This document shows positions 1 through 8,840 of a stretch of 64,000 bases of DNA, one piece after another. Source of the DNA: JAAYDS01 sp012729155. Lineage in GTDB: Bacteria > Chloroflexota > Anaerolineae > UBA1429. Each line of letters begins with the position of its first letter. Within the stretch, counting starts at the first letter, position 1. The stretch covers positions 62,001-126,000 of the forward strand of contig DAIPBO010000004.1 of NCBI GenBank assembly GCA_036774405.1. The letters are read 5' to 3'. Made by a program: the position numbers and the translations under genes. The notes beneath the pieces were generated by a model that had not been told where the DNA came from, did not search any database, and worked only from the letters and a program-made list of their open reading frames with translations.

Positions 1-2
1 GA

Positions 3-920
3 GTCGGCAAGGGCGTCTCAGAGGCGGACTGCGACCATGCCGAGGCAGCCGTAGCCCGCGCGCAGCAGGCCGTCGAGATCGCCGAGTTGCAGCGACAACA
101 GCTGCAGGCTGGCCCACGCTCTGAAGACGTGGCGCCCTATCGCGCGCAGGTGCAGCAAAGCCAGAGCAACCTCGAGACGGCCCGTGCCCAGCTCAGGCAG
201 TCCGAGGCGGCTGTAGCGCAGGCACTACAGCCAGCGCTGCCCGAAGAGATCTCTGCTGCCCAGGCGAGGCTGGATCAGGCCAAGGGCGCGCTGCGACGCG
301 CAGAACAACAACTGGCACTGGCCGAGTTGCGCGCTCCGGCAGCAGGTGTGGTGACGGCCATCGAGATGGCGCCAGGCAAGACGGTGGCGGCCGGGCAGAC
401 GGTGGCACAGATCAGCGATTTGACGTCGCTCGAACTGCTGGTGATCGTCCACGAGCAGTACATTGGTCAGGTTCAGCCAGGGCAGCTCTGTCGCGCCCGC
501 CTCGATGCCTATTCCGATACCTGGCTCAGTGGCACGGTGCTGACGGTGGCGCCCGTGCGACAGTCGTCGAGCGGCGGCGCAGGTTACGAAGTGAGGCTAG
601 CCGTCGAGCCCGAAGGTTTGGCATTGCGAGAGGGGATGGCGGTCGAGGTCCACATCGAGACGGGCCGCAGTGAGCAGGCCCTGGCCGTGCCCCGAGAGGT
701 GCTGCGTCTGGGCGAAGAGGGCCGCTATGTCGAGCGCTTGACCGGCGGCGGACGCCAAGAGGATGTACACGTTGAGACCGGGCTCGCACAAGGGAGGTAC
801 ATAGAGGTGACGGGTGGCCTGCAAGAGGGCGACATGCTGTTGATCGCTGGCACATCGCTGGGCACCGAGCGAGGTGACTATCGCTGGCTGCCCTTTGGCA
901 TCTTTTGGAGGGTGAACTAG
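3..920 (+). CDS. HlyD-family efflux adaptor (5' end cut by window)
   Basis: Periplasmic-adaptor-like (membrane fusion) subunit expected to work with the ABC exporter encoded just downstream. The reading frame is open to the left window edge, so the N-terminus is missing. What is visible is an alpha-helical coiled-coil hairpin rich in Gln, Ala, Arg and Glu (first ~95 residues), then a biotinyl-lipoyl-like half motif (LRAPAAGVVTAIEMAPGKTV), then beta-barrel and membrane-proximal domains. It ends in TAG two bases before the next start. The next gene encodes a second, shorter HlyD-like protein, so the pair may be co-adaptors. The family call is secure; the substrate is unknown. Confidence 0.85.
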   Translation, partial: VGKGVSEADCDHAEAAVARAQQAVEIAELQRQQLQAGPRSEDVAPYRAQVQQSQSNLETARAQLRQSEAAVAQALQPALPEEISAAQARLDQAKGALRRAEQQLALAELRAPAAGVVTAIEMAPGKTVAAGQTVAQISDLTSLELLVIVHEQYIGQVQPGQLCRARLDAYSDTWLSGTVLTVAPVRQSSSGGAGYEVRLAVEPEGLALREGMAVEVHIETGRSEQALAVPREVLRLGEEGRYVERLTGGGRQEDVHVETGLAQGRYIEVTGGLQEGDMLLIAGTSLGTERGDYRWLPFGIFWRVN

Positions 921-922
921 CG

Positions 923-1582
923 ATGGACAGTCGCCTCAAGCGGGTTGCGCTCGTCGCAGGCGTTTTTGCAGTGGTGGTATTTGCGCTGGCTGGTTTTTTC
1001 GTGTGGCGCAGCGCGGCCTATGTGGATACCTTTCATGCGCGCGTGCTGGGCGAGGGCACCGTTGTTACGGCGCCTGCGGGCGGGCGCGTGTTGCGCTGTA
1101 ATGTCGAGGTCGGTGACACGGTCATAGAGGGCGAGGAGTTGGCGGTCATCGAGGCCCATCTCAGTGGCGCGCCTGGCGGCCGGGTGGCGCTGCCCCTACG
1201 CGCACCGGCCAGCGGCATCATCATCGAGCGGCCAGTGAATGTGGCAGAGACCATCGCGGTCGGGCAGCCTTTTGCGACGCTGATGGATCCTAACCGGTTG
1301 TGGGTCGAGGCGAACGTCAACGAATCGCGCATTGGGCAGGTGAAGGTGGGCCAAGACGTGCAGGTGCGCGTGCGCGCCCTCAAAGTGAGCTTCCATGGGC
1401 GGGTAGAGCGCGTTGGTCGTTCCACCAACGTGGCCCTCACCAGCGATGGCGGCCGAGGCGCCGTCTCGCAGCCAGTGAACGCCGAGGTGCCGGTGCGCAT
1501 CGCCTTTGAGCCCAATGGCTACCGGCTGATGCCTGGCATGTCGGTCGAGGTGCGCATCCGCATCGACCCACGCGCCTGGTAG
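923..1582 (+). CDS. Short HlyD-family secretion protein
   Basis: Adaptor-like protein of 219 aa. The ATG at 923 is chosen because GGAGG lies just upstream and the following residues form a typical N-terminal membrane anchor (about residues 7-29, LVAGVFAVVVFALAGFFVW). It then has a split lipoyl-like domain (VTAPAGGRVLRCNVEVGDTV and LPLRAPASGIIIERPVNV) and a beta-barrel region. There is no long coiled coil, so it is much shorter than usual HlyD proteins, unlike the gene before it. It sits two bases after that gene and 15 bases before an ABC exporter, suggesting one operon. Confidence 0.8.
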   Translation: MDSRLKRVALVAGVFAVVVFALAGFFVWRSAAYVDTFHARVLGEGTVVTAPAGGRVLRCNVEVGDTVIEGEELAVIEAHLSGAPGGRVALPLRAPASGIIIERPVNVAETIAVGQPFATLMDPNRLWVEANVNESRIGQVKVGQDVQVRVRALKVSFHGRVERVGRSTNVALTSDGGRGAVSQPVNAEVPVRIAFEPNGYRLMPGMSVEVRIRIDPRAW

Positions 1583-1597
1583 GCCGGACGGGCACGA

Positions 1598-3334
1598 ATG
1601 CGTTACACGCTGCGGGTCTTTCGCTATCTGAGGGCCTATCGAGGACGCATCATCCAGACGATGGCTTTCCTGGTGATCACTACCTTGCTGGGCCTGGCGC
1701 CGCCGCGTCTGATCCAGGGCATGGTAGACACAGCAACGCGGCTAGGCAGCCGTTCGGTGGTGGCGCTGTTCGGCATCGGGTTGCTCTGTATCGCCATCGT
1801 CAGCGCACTTTTTGCCGCGGCGCAACGCTACAGCATGGCCACCATCGTCCACGGCCTCATCTATGACATCCGCAACGCGCTCTATGAGCAGATTCTGCAC
1901 CTGCCCTTTGGCTTTCACGACCAGACGCCCACCGGCTACCTGATCTCACGCATGACGAGCGACATGGAAGCGCTCAGCATGTTCTTTGGCTTTGGCCTCG
2001 GCAACATCGTGGGCATGGTGATTACCTTCTTGGGCGCGCTCATCATGCTGGTGGCCATGTCGTGGCAGTTGGCGCTGGTGGCTTTGGCAACGGTGCCGTT
2101 CCTGGCGATGACGACGCTGCGCTCGTCTAACCTGTTGGGTCCCCAGTTCCTCGGGTTGCGGCGACAATTCGCTCGCGTAACAGCGCAACTACAAGAGAAC
2201 TTTGCGGGCGTGCGTGTCGTGAAGGCGTTCGCACGCGAACAGCATGAGGTGATCAAGTTCGATCGTCAGCTCGACGACTTTATGGTGCGTCGCCTCAAGC
2301 TGGCACGCGTCTTTATGATCTATATGCCATCGATGGGCTTTCTCACCAATCTGGGCATGGTGCTGATGCTCACTTACGGTGGCTATGCCGTGATCACGGG
2401 CTCGATGAGCCTCGGGCAGCTGGTGGCCTCGCAGGGCTATATGATGATGCTCACGGGCCCCATCCGCATGATCGGCTGGATGGTGATCAACGCCCAACGG
2501 GCCGAGGCGGCCGCCGAGCATCTGGCCGAGGTGCTGGAGCACGAACGACTGATCGCCGACAGGCTCGATGCGATCGACCTGGGCGAGGTGCGCGGCGAGA
2601 TTCGTTTCGAGAACGTCTCGTTTGGGTACGAAGAGGGCGCCTATGTACTGCACAATTGCAGCCTCGAGGTAAAGCCCAACGAGACCCTGGCCGTGATGGG
2701 GGCCACGGGCAGCGGCAAGACCTCGGTCATCAACCTGATCCCGCGCTTTTACGACGTCAATGAGGGGCGCGTTCTGATCGATGGCCATGACGTGCGCGAC
2801 ATCAAACTGGCTTCTCTGCGCCAGCATGTGGGCACCATCTTTCAGGAGGCCGTGCTCTTTTCTGGCACCATCGCAGAGAACATCGCGTATGGTCGGCCTG
2901 ATGCTACACAGGAAGAGATCGAGCGTGCCGCCAAGATGGCTCAGGCCCACGAGTTCATCACGCGCTTTCCCAACGGCTACCAGACGCACGTGGGCGAACG
3001 CGGCATGACACTGTCGGGCGGGCAGCGGCAACGGATGACCATTGCCCGCGCCATGCTGCTCGACCCGCGCATCCTGATCATGGATGACTCGACCTCCAGC
3101 GTCGACGTCGAGACCGAGTATCTGATTCAACAGGCCATGCTCGAGGGCATGCGGGGGCGCACCAGCGTGGTCATCGCCCATCGCCTGTCCACCGTCAAGA
3201 ATGCCGACCGCATCATCGTGCTTGACAAGGGCGTCATCGCCGAAGAGGGCACGCACGAGGAGCTGTTGGCGTTGGGTGGGCACTATCGCCAGATCTATGA
3301 TACGCAACTCGCCGACCAAGAAGAGGCTGGCTGA
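1598..3334 (+). CDS. ABC exporter half-transporter, subunit 1
   Basis: Type IV ABC exporter of 578 aa: six-helix transmembrane domain in the first ~320 residues, then a nucleotide-binding domain. Walker A is GATGSGKTSV (near residue 368), the signature LSGGQRQR is canonical, and Walker B reads ILIMDDSTSS, with Asp where the catalytic Glu is normally found. The switch His is present (VIAHRLST). Its stop TGA overlaps the ATG of the next half-transporter, so the two are probably translated in balance and form a heterodimer of the BmrCD/LmrCD type. Multidrug or lipid export is the family expectation; the substrate is not deducible. Confidence 0.9.
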   Translation: MRYTLRVFRYLRAYRGRIIQTMAFLVITTLLGLAPPRLIQGMVDTATRLGSRSVVALFGIGLLCIAIVSALFAAAQRYSMATIVHGLIYDIRNALYEQILHLPFGFHDQTPTGYLISRMTSDMEALSMFFGFGLGNIVGMVITFLGALIMLVAMSWQLALVALATVPFLAMTTLRSSNLLGPQFLGLRRQFARVTAQLQENFAGVRVVKAFAREQHEVIKFDRQLDDFMVRRLKLARVFMIYMPSMGFLTNLGMVLMLTYGGYAVITGSMSLGQLVASQGYMMMLTGPIRMIGWMVINAQRAEAAAEHLAEVLEHERLIADRLDAIDLGEVRGEIRFENVSFGYEEGAYVLHNCSLEVKPNETLAVMGATGSGKTSVINLIPRFYDVNEGRVLIDGHDVRDIKLASLRQHVGTIFQEAVLFSGTIAENIAYGRPDATQEEIERAAKMAQAHEFITRFPNGYQTHVGERGMTLSGGQRQRMTIARAMLLDPRILIMDDSTSSVDVETEYLIQQAMLEGMRGRTSVVIAHRLSTVKNADRIIVLDKGVIAEEGTHEELLALGGHYRQIYDTQLADQEEAG

Positions 3335-5226
3335 TGGGCTACTGGGGACATGGCTTTGAGCTCGCAGCTGCCAAGAAGGGGCAGTTCTCAGGGCGACTAC
3401 TAAAGCGCACGCTCTCGTATTTGTGGCCCTACAAGCTGGCCTCATTCCTATCGATCTTGTCGGTGCTGGTCGTCACGGCCGCCGACCTGGTGGGGCCGCT
3501 GCTGCTACAGCGCGCCATCGACGTCGACATCGTGGCGGGCGACGTGGGCGGCCTCATCGGTACCATGGGTCTCTACTTGCTCTCTGTCTTTGTGCAGAGT
3601 GGGGCATCGAGCGGTCAGGTCTATGTCACCAACTGGATCGGGCAGCATGTGATCCGCGACCTGCGACACGAGGCCTTTAGCCTCTTGCAGCGGCTTTCGC
3701 TCAGCTTTTTCGACCGCACCGAGGTGGGCGACACCGTCTCACGCATCGTCAACGACGTCGATGTGCTCAACGAGCTGATGAGCAATGGCCTGGTGACGCT
3801 GGTCAACATCGTGGTCTCGTTGGGGGGCACCATCGGCATCATGGTGGCGCTCAACCCGCGGCTGTCGCTCGTGTCGTTTGTGATCATCCCCTTGCTGTTC
3901 ATGCTCACCGTGGTCTTTAGGCAGTGGATTGGTGCGGCATATCAGCGCACGCGCGAGACTGTGGCAGGGGTAACGGCGCACATCGAAGAGGGTATTGCCG
4001 GCGTGCGCATCATCCAGGCCTTTGCCCAGGAAGAGCGCGATCATGCCGCCTTTCGCGTGGTCAACGACGATGATCGTCTGGCCAACATCGACGCCGCAGC
4101 CATTCGGGCGGCCTACTTTCCCCTGATCGATGTGGTGGGCTCGTTGGGGATGGCCATCGTGCTTGGCTTTGGCGGCCTGGCGATGCTGCAGGGCGACCTG
4201 ACGGTCGGCGTGCTGGTGGCGTTCATCTCGTACCTGTTCCGGTTCTTCCAGCCGATCCGCACGCTCACGATGCTCTACGACAATGTACTGGCCGCTATGG
4301 CGGCGTCGACGCGCATCTTTGCGCTGATGGACACGCAGCCCGACGTGTTAGAGGCCCCCGATGCCAGGCCATTGCCCCGCATTGAGGGGCATGTGCTGTT
4401 CGACAAAGTGAGCTTTCGCTATGTGCCCACCGAGCCGGTGCTCGAGGGCATGGATCTCGAGGCCAGGCCGGGCGAGGTCGTCGCGATTGTAGGGGCTACC
4501 GGTGCCGGCAAGTCGACGACCATCAGTCTGCTCTCGCGTTTCTACGACATCACTGGCGGGCGCATCACCATCGATGGCATCGATATCCGCGATGTGACGC
4601 TCGACTCGCTGCGAACGCAGCTGGGCATCGTCCTGCAAGATGGGTTTCTGTTCTCGGGGTCGATTCGCGAGAACATCCGCTATGCCAACCTCGAAGCCAC
4701 CGACCAAGATGTGGAACAGGCCGCCAGGGCCATTGGTGCGCACGAGTTTATCATACGTATGGCCGACGGCTATGACACTGAAGTGCGCGAGCGTGGCGAA
4801 AAGCTGTCGATGGGCGAGCGACAGCTCATCTGCCTGGCACGGGCCATGGTCGGCAACCCGCGCATCCTGATTCTGGACGAGGCCACGTCGAGCATTGATC
4901 CCTACACCGAGCTGGTGATGCAGGATGCGCTACTCAAGCTATTTGAAGGGCGCACGGCCATCGTCATCGCGCACCGTCTGTCGACGGTGCGCCGCGCCGA
5001 CCGCATCTATGTGCTAGAAAAGGGCCAGGTCGTCGAGGTGGGCAACCATCAGGAGCTGCTGGCCCGTGGCGGCCGTTACGCCCATCTTTATGAAATGCAG
5101 TTCAAGGCGCAAGAGACTGTAGTGCAGGCGCCTGACACACAAACGCCGCCGGCCGCTCCGTGGGAGCGCCCCTCGGATGGCAACGCGGAGCCGCCCGCCG
5201 GTGACCAGGGCGGCGCAGTCCGCTAG
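3334..5226 (+). CDS. ABC exporter half-transporter, subunit 2
   Basis: Partner of the preceding half-transporter (630 aa). The transmembrane domain is followed by a nucleotide-binding domain with canonical Walker A (GATGAGKSTT) and Walker B with catalytic Glu (ILILDEATSS). Its signature is degenerate, LSMGE instead of LSGGQ. Combined with the altered Walker B of subunit 1, this gives one canonical and one degenerate ATP site, as in known heterodimeric exporters. The C-terminus has a ~40-residue polar, Pro-rich tail. The two HlyD-like proteins upstream are the likely adaptors. Confidence 0.9.
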   Translation: MGYWGHGFELAAAKKGQFSGRLLKRTLSYLWPYKLASFLSILSVLVVTAADLVGPLLLQRAIDVDIVAGDVGGLIGTMGLYLLSVFVQSGASSGQVYVTNWIGQHVIRDLRHEAFSLLQRLSLSFFDRTEVGDTVSRIVNDVDVLNELMSNGLVTLVNIVVSLGGTIGIMVALNPRLSLVSFVIIPLLFMLTVVFRQWIGAAYQRTRETVAGVTAHIEEGIAGVRIIQAFAQEERDHAAFRVVNDDDRLANIDAAAIRAAYFPLIDVVGSLGMAIVLGFGGLAMLQGDLTVGVLVAFISYLFRFFQPIRTLTMLYDNVLAAMAASTRIFALMDTQPDVLEAPDARPLPRIEGHVLFDKVSFRYVPTEPVLEGMDLEARPGEVVAIVGATGAGKSTTISLLSRFYDITGGRITIDGIDIRDVTLDSLRTQLGIVLQDGFLFSGSIRENIRYANLEATDQDVEQAARAIGAHEFIIRMADGYDTEVRERGEKLSMGERQLICLARAMVGNPRILILDEATSSIDPYTELVMQDALLKLFEGRTAIVIAHRLSTVRRADRIYVLEKGQVVEVGNHQELLARGGRYAHLYEMQFKAQETVVQAPDTQTPPAAPWERPSDGNAEPPAGDQGGAVR

Positions 5227-5231
5227 ACAGT

Positions 5232-5250
5232 CTGGCTGGCATCAGCCGGC
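5232..5250. terminator. Weak hairpin between convergent genes
   Basis: A 7-bp stem (one G-T pair) with a 4-nt loop (CTGGCTG GCAT CAGCCGG) fills the 23-nt gap between the ABC exporter gene and the convergent glycosidase-like gene. There is no T-tract, so a terminator role is only a suggestion. Confidence 0.3.
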
Positions 5251-6170
5251 TAGAGCCACTCGAGCCTTGCGAGCTGTACGCCACCGGTCAGGTCTTCTAC
5301 GCTAGTGATGTACCAGGCATCGCCCAGTTGCAGCACCTCGGGCGCCGACACCCGCAATGTGGTGAGCCACTTATCGTCATGGCCACAGCCAAAGTCGTAG
5401 GGACTGTCAGAGCAGTAGACATGCGTGCGGGCGATGGGCGCGTATTCAGAGGTGCGAAACAGGTAAAAGAGGCCATCGCGCTCGACGACAAAGGGGCACT
5501 CGGCGCTCCAGGGGCCGTTACCACTCGAGCGGCCGCCCCACGAGACCTCGCGAGGTGCTGACCAGTGATAGAGATCGGTCGAGGTGCGCACATACACCTT
5601 GCCAGTGGCATAGCGCCCGAGGTCGTGTCCGCTATAGTAGCAGTGATAGAGGCCACCGATCTCGATGACCATCGGGTCGCGCGCCTCGCCTGGCCCGATG
5701 AACACCCGACTGTAGCCCTGCGGGTTGCGGTAGCGCATAAAGCGCCGCCCGTCGAGCGACGTGGCCAGGCAGATCTGACATTGCCCCAACTCGGTGTTGT
5801 GCCCTCCGTAAAAGGCCCAGTAGCGCCCCTGTGTCTGAATCACATGAGGCGCCTGAATCCACTCCTGACCCTGCCAGTCGTTGATGCTCTCGCCGTAGCG
5901 CTCTTCGGCACGCATGACGATGCCACGCGGCTCCCAGCGTACACGCTCGAGAGCATCGCTTTCCCAGGCACAGAGCACCCGCCCGACACCTGTGCCGCGT
6001 ACGCAGGCCCACAGGTGCCAGGCGCCATCGCGTGACTGGAAGATGGTATGGTCGACCGTCTGTTGCTCGCCAGGGCGCCCCAGGTCACCCAGCTCTACGG
6101 GCGCGGTGATGTACCAGGGCTCGCCTGCCAGACGGGGCAGGGCAGGCCTTGCGGGCGTGTTGCTGTTCAT
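5250..6170 (-). CDS. Glycosidase-like five-bladed beta-propeller protein
   Basis: 306-aa protein that looks like the GH43/GH32/GH130-type five-bladed propeller. Repeated Trp/Tyr-rich blades are visible (DHTIFQSRDGAWHLWACVRG, YWAFYGGHNTE, DPMVIEIGGLYHCYYSGHD, CPFVVERDGLFYLFRTSEYA), each with the exposed Asp or Glu typical of these sheets. No signal peptide is seen, so it is probably cytoplasmic. The ATG at 6170 abuts the TAG stop of the gene before it, and GAGGAG lies upstream. It is the last gene of an operon with a GH-A-like protein and a DUF1537 kinase, which suggests carbohydrate breakdown. The family assignment inside this fold is uncertain. Confidence 0.65.
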   Translation of the reverse strand: MNSNTPARPALPRLAGEPWYITAPVELGDLGRPGEQQTVDHTIFQSRDGAWHLWACVRGTGVGRVLCAWESDALERVRWEPRGIVMRAEERYGESINDWQGQEWIQAPHVIQTQGRYWAFYGGHNTELGQCQICLATSLDGRRFMRYRNPQGYSRVFIGPGEARDPMVIEIGGLYHCYYSGHDLGRYATGKVYVRTSTDLYHWSAPREVSWGGRSSGNGPWSAECPFVVERDGLFYLFRTSEYAPIARTHVYCSDSPYDFGCGHDDKWLTTLRVSAPEVLQLGDAWYITSVEDLTGGVQLARLEWL

Positions 6171-7289
6171 CTAGTCTGTCTCCTCAGCGGGCGCGCCCGT
6201 GATGGCCGCCACCCGTTCAAAGAATGCGCGCTTGAAGGGAGTGTTAAGCCCCCAGTTGACAGGCGGCGTCTGAAAGCCCGAGAGCGCCGCCATGGGCCCC
6301 ACATTCCCACGCGGCCTCACGGCATAGTCGACATAGGCCTGGTCGCTGTAGGCGTCGTCGCCCTGGCCGGCCCAGCCCTGGTCATAGTAGCCCCACGAGG
6401 CACCGGCCCGCCAGGCGGCGTCCATGTTGGCGAGCGAAGGCGAGTCCTCATTGTAGATGATCGGCTTGGGGGCCAGCTGGTAGGCTGGCATGGCACGGAC
6501 AAGATCGGTAGCCCGGGCCACCTGCGTTGGACGGGCGCCATTGCCGTGGATCAACACATAGTCTGCCGCCTCGACAAACTGCGGTGGGGGCATGCATTTG
6601 CCCGTCTCCGGAACGACGCCGCCGCCACTGGTCGAGTAGAGCAGAGCAGGGTGACGCTCGCGGAGAGCCCGTAAGAACTCGTGCACCGTCTCCCAGCCAA
6701 AGAGGCGCTGAAAGGGCGTCTGCGCAACCACAACATCGACCTCGTTGGCCAGCTCGATGAGGACATTGCGGCGCCCACAGCGCTCCAGGTGTTCGAGCGC
6801 CGTATCAGCAGCACGCCAGATGGCGGCCTCGCCCTGCATGCGCAGCAGTTGCGTCCAGTAGAACAGCCCCACGATGACAACCATGCCCAGTGCGTCGGCC
6901 CGCGCCAGCACACGGTCGAGCCGCCTCGCATAGTCGGGCTTGAGGGCGCCCTCTGCTGTGAAGGCGTTGTTGACATAATTTCGATAGACCTCTGGCGTAT
7001 AAGTGGGACCACCGCCCTGCAGATTAACGGTCACGCCCAGCACGCCATGGCGCCGCCAGACAGCCAGCGCATCGCAAAACTCGTCGACATTGCGCTCTGG
7101 GTCCCACCGACCGGTATCGGGATAGGCCCATCTGGCGCGAGTGGCGGGGTTGGCATCGTCGAATATGGCTTGCACGGCGCGCACATTGAACAGGAGGCCC
7201 TCGACACGCTGGCCCTCAAATGAGCGCCCAGCATAGGTGGGGCGGCCGTCGATCTGCACGTCGGCGCCAGCAAAAGAGACGGTGGTCAT
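6171..7289 (-). CDS. Cellulase-like (GH-A clan) TIM-barrel protein
   Basis: 372-aa protein resembling GH5-type TIM barrels. The features seen are a conserved Asn-Glu pair after a hydrophobic strand (NVLIELANEVD, N182-E183, candidate acid/base) and a second Glu about 100 residues later at the end of another strand (KPIIYNEDSP, E281, candidate nucleophile). A strand with an aromatic platform (VIVGLFYW) lies between the N-terminus and the first Glu. There is no signal peptide. It lies 4 nt after the DUF1537 kinase gene and directly abuts the propeller protein gene, so the three are surely cotranscribed. The catalytic role is inferred from the Glu spacing and not proven. Confidence 0.6.
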   Translation of the reverse strand: MTTVSFAGADVQIDGRPTYAGRSFEGQRVEGLLFNVRAVQAIFDDANPATRARWAYPDTGRWDPERNVDEFCDALAVWRRHGVLGVTVNLQGGGPTYTPEVYRNYVNNAFTAEGALKPDYARRLDRVLARADALGMVVIVGLFYWTQLLRMQGEAAIWRAADTALEHLERCGRRNVLIELANEVDVVVAQTPFQRLFGWETVHEFLRALRERHPALLYSTSGGGVVPETGKCMPPPQFVEAADYVLIHGNGARPTQVARATDLVRAMPAYQLAPKPIIYNEDSPSLANMDAAWRAGASWGYYDQGWAGQGDDAYSDQAYVDYAVRPRGNVGPMAALSGFQTPPVNWGLNTPFKRAFFERVAAITGAPAEETD

Positions 7290-7293
7290 GGGC

Positions 7294-8724
7294 TTACCTC
7301 GAATCGTGATGGCGTGGGCTCTGCCTCAAGATGGCGATCATGTCGGCGAGGGCAGATGGTCCGCCTACGTTGCCGGGAAAGACCACATACACCATTTCCG
7401 GCCAGCGGCTCTCGGAGCCCGTCTGCCAGATGGGCACGCCCGCGATGGCCTGGCCCAGCACGCGTGCACGCCGGATATCCAGCGCCTGCGTGGCGATATC
7501 TGATGAGGTGATGCCGCCCTTGGCGATGAGCCAGGCCGGCCGTCGTGAGAGGCCCTGCACCACCTGCACCAGCGCCGTCGATATGCGCTCGACGATATCC
7601 AGATTGGCCGCCGCGTCTGCACCGGTGACCAACTCGCGGCTGGTGTAGAGCAGCACGTCTCTTGCGGCGCCAGCGGCAGGGCAGAGCGCGGCATCGACGG
7701 CGTCGGTCAGACGTGCCAGCTCGCGCTGCCTGGTGGCCTCATTGAGCAGCAGGGGCACGTGCGCTTCGATGGAGCACAGGCCCGACAATTCGAGCGCCTG
7801 CTGCACCTGGGCCGTGGTGCGCGCCACATGCGAGCCCACGACGACCAGGCCGCCGGCATCGCCAGTCTGCCACAGGTGGTTCGCTTGCAGCGGCGCCGCA
7901 GGCCCAAGCCCACCACGGACGCGCACAAAAGAGGCCGCTGTGCGGTAGAGCAAGCGCTTGCCGGCCAACTCGGCCTCGAGCAGGGCGGCGACCAGCACCT
8001 CAAGGTCGCGGTAGGAGACGGCATTCACCACACAGGGCGTGCCGTCCTGTAGTGACATGAGGGTGTCGATAACCGCAGCTGGACCATCGCGACGGATGGT
8101 GTCGAGGGAAATCGAGCGCACTTTATCTGCCGTAATGGCGCCGCCCGTCTTCTCGCGGATCCAAGCGCGCAGGTTTGAATGCCGATAGCCAAAGACGGCA
8201 TCGCCGGCAAACTCGGTCTCTGCAGCGGGGACGGCCTGATCACCCTCAACGACATAGTGTGTATCGGCTACCGTGAGGCGCCCCCCCTCGAGAAAGAAGG
8301 GGCAGAGCAGCAGCCCGTCGAACGGCCCCAGGGCCGCAGCCAGAGCGTCCGTTTCGACAGGATAGTGCCCTCGTAGGGTAGAATCAGACCGACTGGTGAC
8401 CGCCAGCGGCCGGCCCGTGGCGCGTGCAGCAGTTAGCAGGTTGGCGCCCACCTCGTGGGCGAGGCGTGTGGCTGCCAGGCCGCTAAGGCTGCGCGAGTTG
8501 GTCAGAATGTACACCACAGGGGTCTCGTCGCTCAGAGCGCGCTCGAGTTCGGGAACGCTCCAGCCCGTCAGAACGTCGACATCATGCACGGTCTGTGTGC
8601 CCGTGGGGTCGTCATCGAGCACGACGACCTTGGTGCGCATCGTGCTCACGCGCCGCTGGATTTCTGGCAAGAGATCGACCGGCCATTCGGGTGGCAGAGC
8701 GGCCAACAGGTGATCGAGATGCAC
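7294..8724 (-). CDS. Four-carbon acid sugar kinase family protein (DUF1537)
   Basis: 476-aa kinase of the DUF1537 family (OtnK/DtnK-like), which phosphorylates four-carbon sugar acids such as tetronates in the characterised members. The N-terminal hallmark VVVLDDDPTGTQTVHDVDVLTGW-type motif is near residue 33, and the C-terminal nucleotide-binding part contains LIAKGGITSSD and VVFPGNVGG. A longer reading from GTG at 8760 is possible, but a promoter -10 box covers 8751-8756, so the GTG at 8724, preceded by GGAGAG, is preferred. It heads an operon with two glycosidase-like genes. The exact substrate is unknown. Confidence 0.85.
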   Translation of the reverse strand: MHLDHLLAALPPEWPVDLLPEIQRRVSTMRTKVVVLDDDPTGTQTVHDVDVLTGWSVPELERALSDETPVVYILTNSRSLSGLAATRLAHEVGANLLTAARATGRPLAVTSRSDSTLRGHYPVETDALAAALGPFDGLLLCPFFLEGGRLTVADTHYVVEGDQAVPAAETEFAGDAVFGYRHSNLRAWIREKTGGAITADKVRSISLDTIRRDGPAAVIDTLMSLQDGTPCVVNAVSYRDLEVLVAALLEAELAGKRLLYRTAASFVRVRGGLGPAAPLQANHLWQTGDAGGLVVVGSHVARTTAQVQQALELSGLCSIEAHVPLLLNEATRQRELARLTDAVDAALCPAAGAARDVLLYTSRELVTGADAAANLDIVERISTALVQVVQGLSRRPAWLIAKGGITSSDIATQALDIRRARVLGQAIAGVPIWQTGSESRWPEMVYVVFPGNVGGPSALADMIAILRQSPRHHDSR

Positions 8725-8750
8725 AGCTCTCTCCACGGTAGGGTGCCGAG

Positions 8751-8780
8751 AGCATAGCACGGCCTAGGGTGAGCGGGCAA
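8751..8780 (-). promoter_or_regulatory. Promoter of DUF1537 kinase operon
   Basis: On the minus strand TTGCCC (8775-8780) and TATGCT (8751-8756) are separated by 18 nt. Transcription would start near 8744, which excludes the GTG at 8760 as start codon and supports the GTG at 8724. Confidence 0.55.
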
Positions 8781-8783
8781 GTC

Positions 8784-8813
8784 TTGCTGCGGCTGCCCGC
8801 CGTAAGGTATACT
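8784..8813 (+). promoter_or_regulatory. Promoter of pseudokinase gene
   Basis: TTGCTG (8784-8789), 18-nt spacer, TATACT (8808-8813). It lies back to back, 3 nt apart, with the promoter of the divergent operon. Transcription from about 8820 supports ATG 8841 as the start of the downstream gene. Confidence 0.55.
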
Positions 8814-8840
8814 GCAGTCAGTGACCTTCAAGGGGGAACG

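Noticed and set aside
8725..8760. Longer DUF1537 kinase start at GTG 8760
   Set aside because: A promoter -10 box (8751-8756) overlaps this region, so the transcript would begin downstream of that codon.
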